Shown here piece by piece: positions 61,153 to 64,000 of a DNA stretch of 64,000 nucleotides. This DNA comes from Paenibacillus sp. JNUCC-31. GTDB lineage: Bacteria; Bacillota; Bacilli; Paenibacillales; Paenibacillaceae. The notes under the pieces were generated by a model that made no database searches, was not told the origin of the DNA, and saw only the letters and a list, made by a program, of their open reading frames with translations. Position numbers and translations under genes: made by a program. Position 1 is the first letter of the stretch, and each line of letters starts with the position of its first letter. The stretch spans positions 186,001 through 250,000 of the forward strand of contig NZ_CP062165.1 of NCBI RefSeq assembly GCF_014844075.1, written 5' to 3'.

Positions 61153-62757
61153 ATGCAATTAACTATAGAAGATGCGTTGGCGGTGTACCCGTTATCGGAA
61201 GGGAAGTTGGCAGCCGGTAAAAAAGGAATTTCTCGAACGATTAGCTCCATCAATTTGATGGATGCGCCGGATGTGATCAACTGGATGAAAGAAGGGGAGC
61301 TCTTATTGACTACAGCTTATGCGATTAGGGATTCACCCGAGGAATTTGTTAATTTGCTGCAAAAGCTGAATGAACGGGGGGCCTCCGGGCTTGGCATCAA
61401 GCTTGGTCGATACTGGGCGGAAATACCAGAGATAGCCCTGCTGGAAGCCGATCGGCTGGGCTTGCCCCTAATTGAGCTGCCTTTTCAATTCACCTTCTCC
61501 GAGCAGATCACCGCTCTCTACCAATCCGAGTTCCAACGCGATACCCGCCGGCTGAATGAATTGCTTGAAACGCAGAAGAAGCTGGTTGATTTTGCGATGC
61601 AGGCGGATGAGTACACCAATTACTTTCAAAGTATCACAAGCATATTAGGGGTTCCTTTAGCCATCGTTACCTCTGAAGGACAGGCCTTGTATAACATGAC
61701 ACGCTGTTCCGAAATGGAACTGTTGAGCGATTGGCCCTGGAATCAGGACAATCGGTTTTACAAGTCGGCGAGCAACCTGTTGTATCGGGTCCCCCTGCTG
61801 AAAAACGGAAAGTCATACGGTTACTTGCTGATACAAACTGAAAATCTGCTGGAAGCACATGAAATGGAGGGCATTTTTCACCAAGCTGCCGTTATTCTTT
61901 CCTATCATCTGGAGGTCATCCAGAATCAGGAGGCTACTGCGGCAGGCAGTCGTCTTGGCACGGCCATGGAACGTTACTTAAAGGGGAACGCCTCTCTGAA
62001 AACGGTGCTCGAATTTGCCGAAGCATTGGGAAGCACATTTTGGAGCACGCCCTACGTATGCATGGTATCTTCCACAAGAGCGGATGCTTGGGACCATGAA
62101 AGTCAGAGGCGCAAACTGAGGGAGATTCAGAATAAACTTCAGGACCATCCCAAAACGTCCTCCTTGGAATCCCATCATTTTTATGTGATGAACCGCATAT
62201 ATTCACTCTTACCACTTCTAGAAGAAGAAGCCAAGGAGCGAAGCCAGTATGAGAATTCGGCGCGTTTGTATGCGGATTTGATGCATGGATGGGACCACGG
62301 AGCAGGAGCATGGACATGTTATATCAGTAAAGTGAGAACGGGTATGGAGGAGTTCATCGACGGCTTCCGAGAGTGTGGGGAGGCTGAGAGAATCAGCACG
62401 GAGCTCGGTTTAAGCGAACCGGTTGTCATGTTTGCTGACCTGGAATTTATTTATCTCTTCAAGCATATTCCACAGGAGGTCATGGTCAGGTATTGCTCTT
62501 ATTTGTTCCGTCCACTGCTGGACAAAGAAGAGGAATACACCAGTGAGATGATGCACACACTTGAAGCCTATTTCGCCAACAACGGCCAAGTGAATGAAAC
62601 TGCACGTGAGCTATTTATCCATCGCAACACGGTGCTGTACAGGCTGGAGAAAATTTCGGGGCTGCTGAATCTGGATTTGAAGAATACCGATCATCTGCTG
62701 CTCTTAAAGCTGGGACTTATGTTTAGGCATTTGATATCGCCCGAGAGACAAATTTAA
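61153..62757 (+). CDS. PucR-family transcriptional regulator
   Basis: 534 aa from the ATG ten bases after AGGAGG. The N-terminal PucR sensor domain spans about residues 1-125 (LTIEDALAVYPLSEGKLAAG; MDAPDVINWMKEGELLLTTA). A middle region of about 300 residues resembles the GGDEF-like CdaR linker. The C-terminal HTH_30 reads YFANNGQVNETARELFIHRN then TVLYRLEKISGLLNLDLKN. PucR proteins activate nitrogen-source catabolism (purines, allantoin, amino acids) in response to an intermediate. It is divergent from the ABC importer and the enzymes and is the obvious regulator. Confidence 0.92.
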   Translation: MQLTIEDALAVYPLSEGKLAAGKKGISRTISSINLMDAPDVINWMKEGELLLTTAYAIRDSPEEFVNLLQKLNERGASGLGIKLGRYWAEIPEIALLEADRLGLPLIELPFQFTFSEQITALYQSEFQRDTRRLNELLETQKKLVDFAMQADEYTNYFQSITSILGVPLAIVTSEGQALYNMTRCSEMELLSDWPWNQDNRFYKSASNLLYRVPLLKNGKSYGYLLIQTENLLEAHEMEGIFHQAAVILSYHLEVIQNQEATAAGSRLGTAMERYLKGNASLKTVLEFAEALGSTFWSTPYVCMVSSTRADAWDHESQRRKLREIQNKLQDHPKTSSLESHHFYVMNRIYSLLPLLEEEAKERSQYENSARLYADLMHGWDHGAGAWTCYISKVRTGMEEFIDGFRECGEAERISTELGLSEPVVMFADLEFIYLFKHIPQEVMVRYCSYLFRPLLDKEEEYTSEMMHTLEAYFANNGQVNETARELFIHRNTVLYRLEKISGLLNLDLKNTDHLLLLKLGLMFRHLISPERQI

Positions 62758-62923
62758 AAAAAGAGACGGGGGTATCCCGCGGAAGCCTCGATTCCTGGTC
62801 GCTGGTCAGCGCCACCCGTGAATAGTTGCAGATCGACATAACAAACAAGGCGAATGTTATAACCAAAACACCAAGTCGAACGATCTAGTTTAGACAACTA
62901 TTACAAGTTAGACCCCATTTCTT

Positions 62924-63019
62924 TCAAGATAAATACATGGTAGGTGACGACGAATGCTCCCAATCACCATTACAGTTTTCAAGATACCAGTTCAGAAGCC
63001 AATTCAATGTTTTCATCAT
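62924..63019 (-). pseudogene. Imm53 immunity-protein stub
   Basis: From an ATG at 63019, which overlaps the stop of the ABC-F remnant, 31 codons read MMKTLNWLLNWYLENCNGDW then EHSSSPTMYLS and a stop. The WYLxNCxGDWEHS string is the conserved start of the Imm53 family (immunity proteins of polymorphic toxins), which normally run to about 100 residues. The expected GI/GV continuation is replaced after EHS, so only the first quarter remains. Confidence 0.65.
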
Positions 63020-63659
63020 AGCAACTTAATTAGCTTTTCTAGCTCATCAACCAATACCTTTGCAAATTCAAAATTAGTATCTTTTAAAGCCAATTCTATT
63101 TTCATTTCAACTGATTTTTTCTTTTGTTCCGTTTCTAAATAGTCTTTGTTAAAATGACTCGCATAAATCATCTCTCTAAATTCTTGCATACTCATTTTAC
63201 TAATTGTCTTATCGTCAATGATTAAAACATAATCCATGCCATTTACAACAGAATAGAAATCATGAGAATCGCACCTTTATAGTCCTCAATGGCTTTCTCG
63301 AGTGCAATTTGTGTATAGATGTCTAAATGGCTTGTCGGTTCATCAAGAAGCAGTACGTTTGCTTTACTGGCAGACACTTTAGCCAATTGAAGCATGTTTT
63401 TTTCTCCACCCGATAAAGATTCTATCTTTGAGTAAGGATTTCTCCACGTGGCGATCTCTCTAAGATTGTCGATGATGTGATCGTATCTCTCAATTTCTTC
63501 AGCTTCAGCAACTGCGATTTCCTGCAGCTCGATCTTAGTCTGAAGCAGCGAGAAGTTGTAATCAATATATCGCCCATCAAACTCTTGGATCTCCGTGTTT
63601 TCAAGGTGTAACTGAGCGGCGGCGTTCCGGCCTTCAAAGGACTTGTTCTCGTCCCTCAC
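63016..63659 (-). pseudogene. ABC-F ATPase C-terminal fragment, split by a 10-base frameshift
   Basis: The upstream piece (63243-63659) contains the ABC signature ESLSGGEKNMLQLAKV and Walker B NVLLLDEPTSHLD but no Walker A. It runs into a stop after GAILMISILL. In another frame the sequence resumes SHDFYSVVNGMDYVLIIDD and continues to LVDELEKLIKLL at 63016, the normal end of Vga/Msr-type ABC-F proteins. The junction holds a single copy of TCTCATGATT (63258-63267); two tandem copies would restore ILMISHDFYS in frame. Ribosome-protection ABC-F proteins give antibiotic resistance; this one cannot function. Confidence 0.82.
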
Positions 63660-63663
63660 ATAT

Positions 63664-64000
63664 CTACATTTTCATTTTTATGGACACGACGGCTTTCCCC
63701 TTCAATCGACCTTCTCCAATATCACGAAACGCCTGAGCTGCTTCACTAAATGGGTACTGCCGATCAATAACCGGCAAAACTTGGCCTAATTCGATAAGCT
63801 CCTTCCAGACCTTCTGATCCCCATCGTTCGGTTTATGGACGAGCAGCATTATTTTCTTTTTTTCACGCCAGGAAATGAATGGAGCCCACAAAAGATTTTG
63901 GAGAATGCGTGACATAGGGCCTCCAATCATTACATACCTACCACCATTCCGTAGTGCGCGCTTCAAAGCTAAAACAGAACGGTTTCCAACGACATCAAGG
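63664..64000 (-). CDS. NAD(P)-dependent alcohol dehydrogenase, C-terminal part (start beyond window)
   Basis: The frame is open from the window edge to TAG/TAA near 63664, about 111 residues. LDVVGNRSVLALKRALRNGG and RYVMIGGPM are the second Rossmann half of medium-chain dehydrogenases, and QYPFSEAAQAFRDIGEGRLK with GKAVVSI is their usual C-terminus. It appears intact over the visible part. The ABC-F remnant begins 4 bases after its stop. Substrate cannot be told. Confidence 0.85.
   Translation of the reverse strand, partial: LDVVGNRSVLALKRALRNGGRYVMIGGPMSRILQNLLWAPFISWREKKKIMLLVHKPNDGDQKVWKELIELGQVLPVIDRQYPFSEAAQAFRDIGEGRLKGKAVVSIKMKM

Noticed and set aside
46592..62757. Assignment of the cluster to creatinine, nicotine or pyrimidine degradation
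   Set aside because: Single genes fit each pathway (creatininase and deaminase; FAD oxidase and FAH; cysteine hydrolase), but none accounts for the whole set, so no substrate is named.
62758..62923. Terminator or gene directly after the PucR regulator
   Set aside because: A short GC-rich stretch (GGGGGTATCCC) is present, but without a convincing stem and T tract; nothing else was seen.
63016..63237. A separate 73-aa gene (first thought to be an IDEAL-domain or immunity-type protein)
   Set aside because: Its sequence continues the SHDFYSVV end of the ABC-F protein in a shifted frame, so it is the C-terminus of that broken gene.
1..64000. CRISPR arrays, tRNA or rRNA genes, prophage
   Set aside because: No regularly spaced repeats, cloverleaf-type sequences, rRNA signatures or phage structural genes were noticed on either strand.

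Overview
The window reads as a chromosomal segment of a Gram-positive, Paenibacillus-like member of the Firmicutes. Grounds: strong AGGAGG-type ribosome binding sites with frequent GTG/TTG starts, lipoprotein-type solute-binding proteins, a giant cell-surface enzyme ending in three SLH domains, and many sugar ABC transporters paired with AraC and LacI regulators. No rRNA, tRNA, CRISPR array, complete insertion sequence or phage module was recognised.

Bases 1-23.8 kb hold two carbohydrate loci. Locus A (1-7.7 kb) has a lipoprotein binding protein, two permeases and a large secreted putative glycosidase (cut by the window edge), divergent from an AraC regulator. Locus B (7.8-23.8 kb) has a LacI regulator, a cytoplasmic 820-aa protein, a binding protein, two permeases, a 2117-aa SLH-anchored glycosidase and a GH127 beta-L-arabinofuranosidase. 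Three nearly identical LacI-type palindromes precede lacI, the 820-aa gene and the binding-protein gene. The GH127 neighbour suggests that the surface enzyme releases beta-L-arabinose-containing oligosaccharides (for example from hydroxyproline-rich plant glycoproteins), which are imported and trimmed inside. The cytoplasmic 820-aa protein and the secreted protein of locus A look like distant relatives of each other.

Bases 24-46.4 kb are an accessory mosaic of small redox and stress-type operons, each with its own regulator: SDR/ADH/SDR with a TetR (the ADH and one SDR are GC-rich); an XRE-cupin regulator divergent from an MBL hydrolase, alpha/beta hydrolase, RidA and EamA exporter; a MATE pump, a sugar acetyltransferase and an AraC; a D-2-hydroxyacid dehydrogenase; and a TetR followed by a HIBADH-like dehydrogenase, an LLM flavin enzyme and an esterase. 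This part also holds several gene fossils: an alpha/beta hydrolase, a GNAT enzyme, a LysR regulator and a DJ-1/PfpI protein.

Bases 46.6-62.8 kb are the most distinctive part: a long one-direction cluster of thirteen genes behind a divergent PucR-family regulator. It encodes an NMT1/SsuA-type ABC importer with two related binding proteins plus nine enzymes or enzyme-like proteins: a cysteine hydrolase, an amidase, a creatininase-family protein, a FAH-family protein, an FAD-linked oxidase, a CocE/NonD hydrolase, a cupin, a cytosine-deaminase-like amidohydrolase and a gamma-glutamyltransferase-like protein. This looks like import and stepwise opening, hydrolysis and deamination of a nitrogen-containing (amide or heterocyclic) compound; I do not recognise it as a described pathway. 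The right end (62.9-64 kb) has an Imm53 immunity-gene stub, a broken ABC-F gene and the C-terminal part of an alcohol dehydrogenase.
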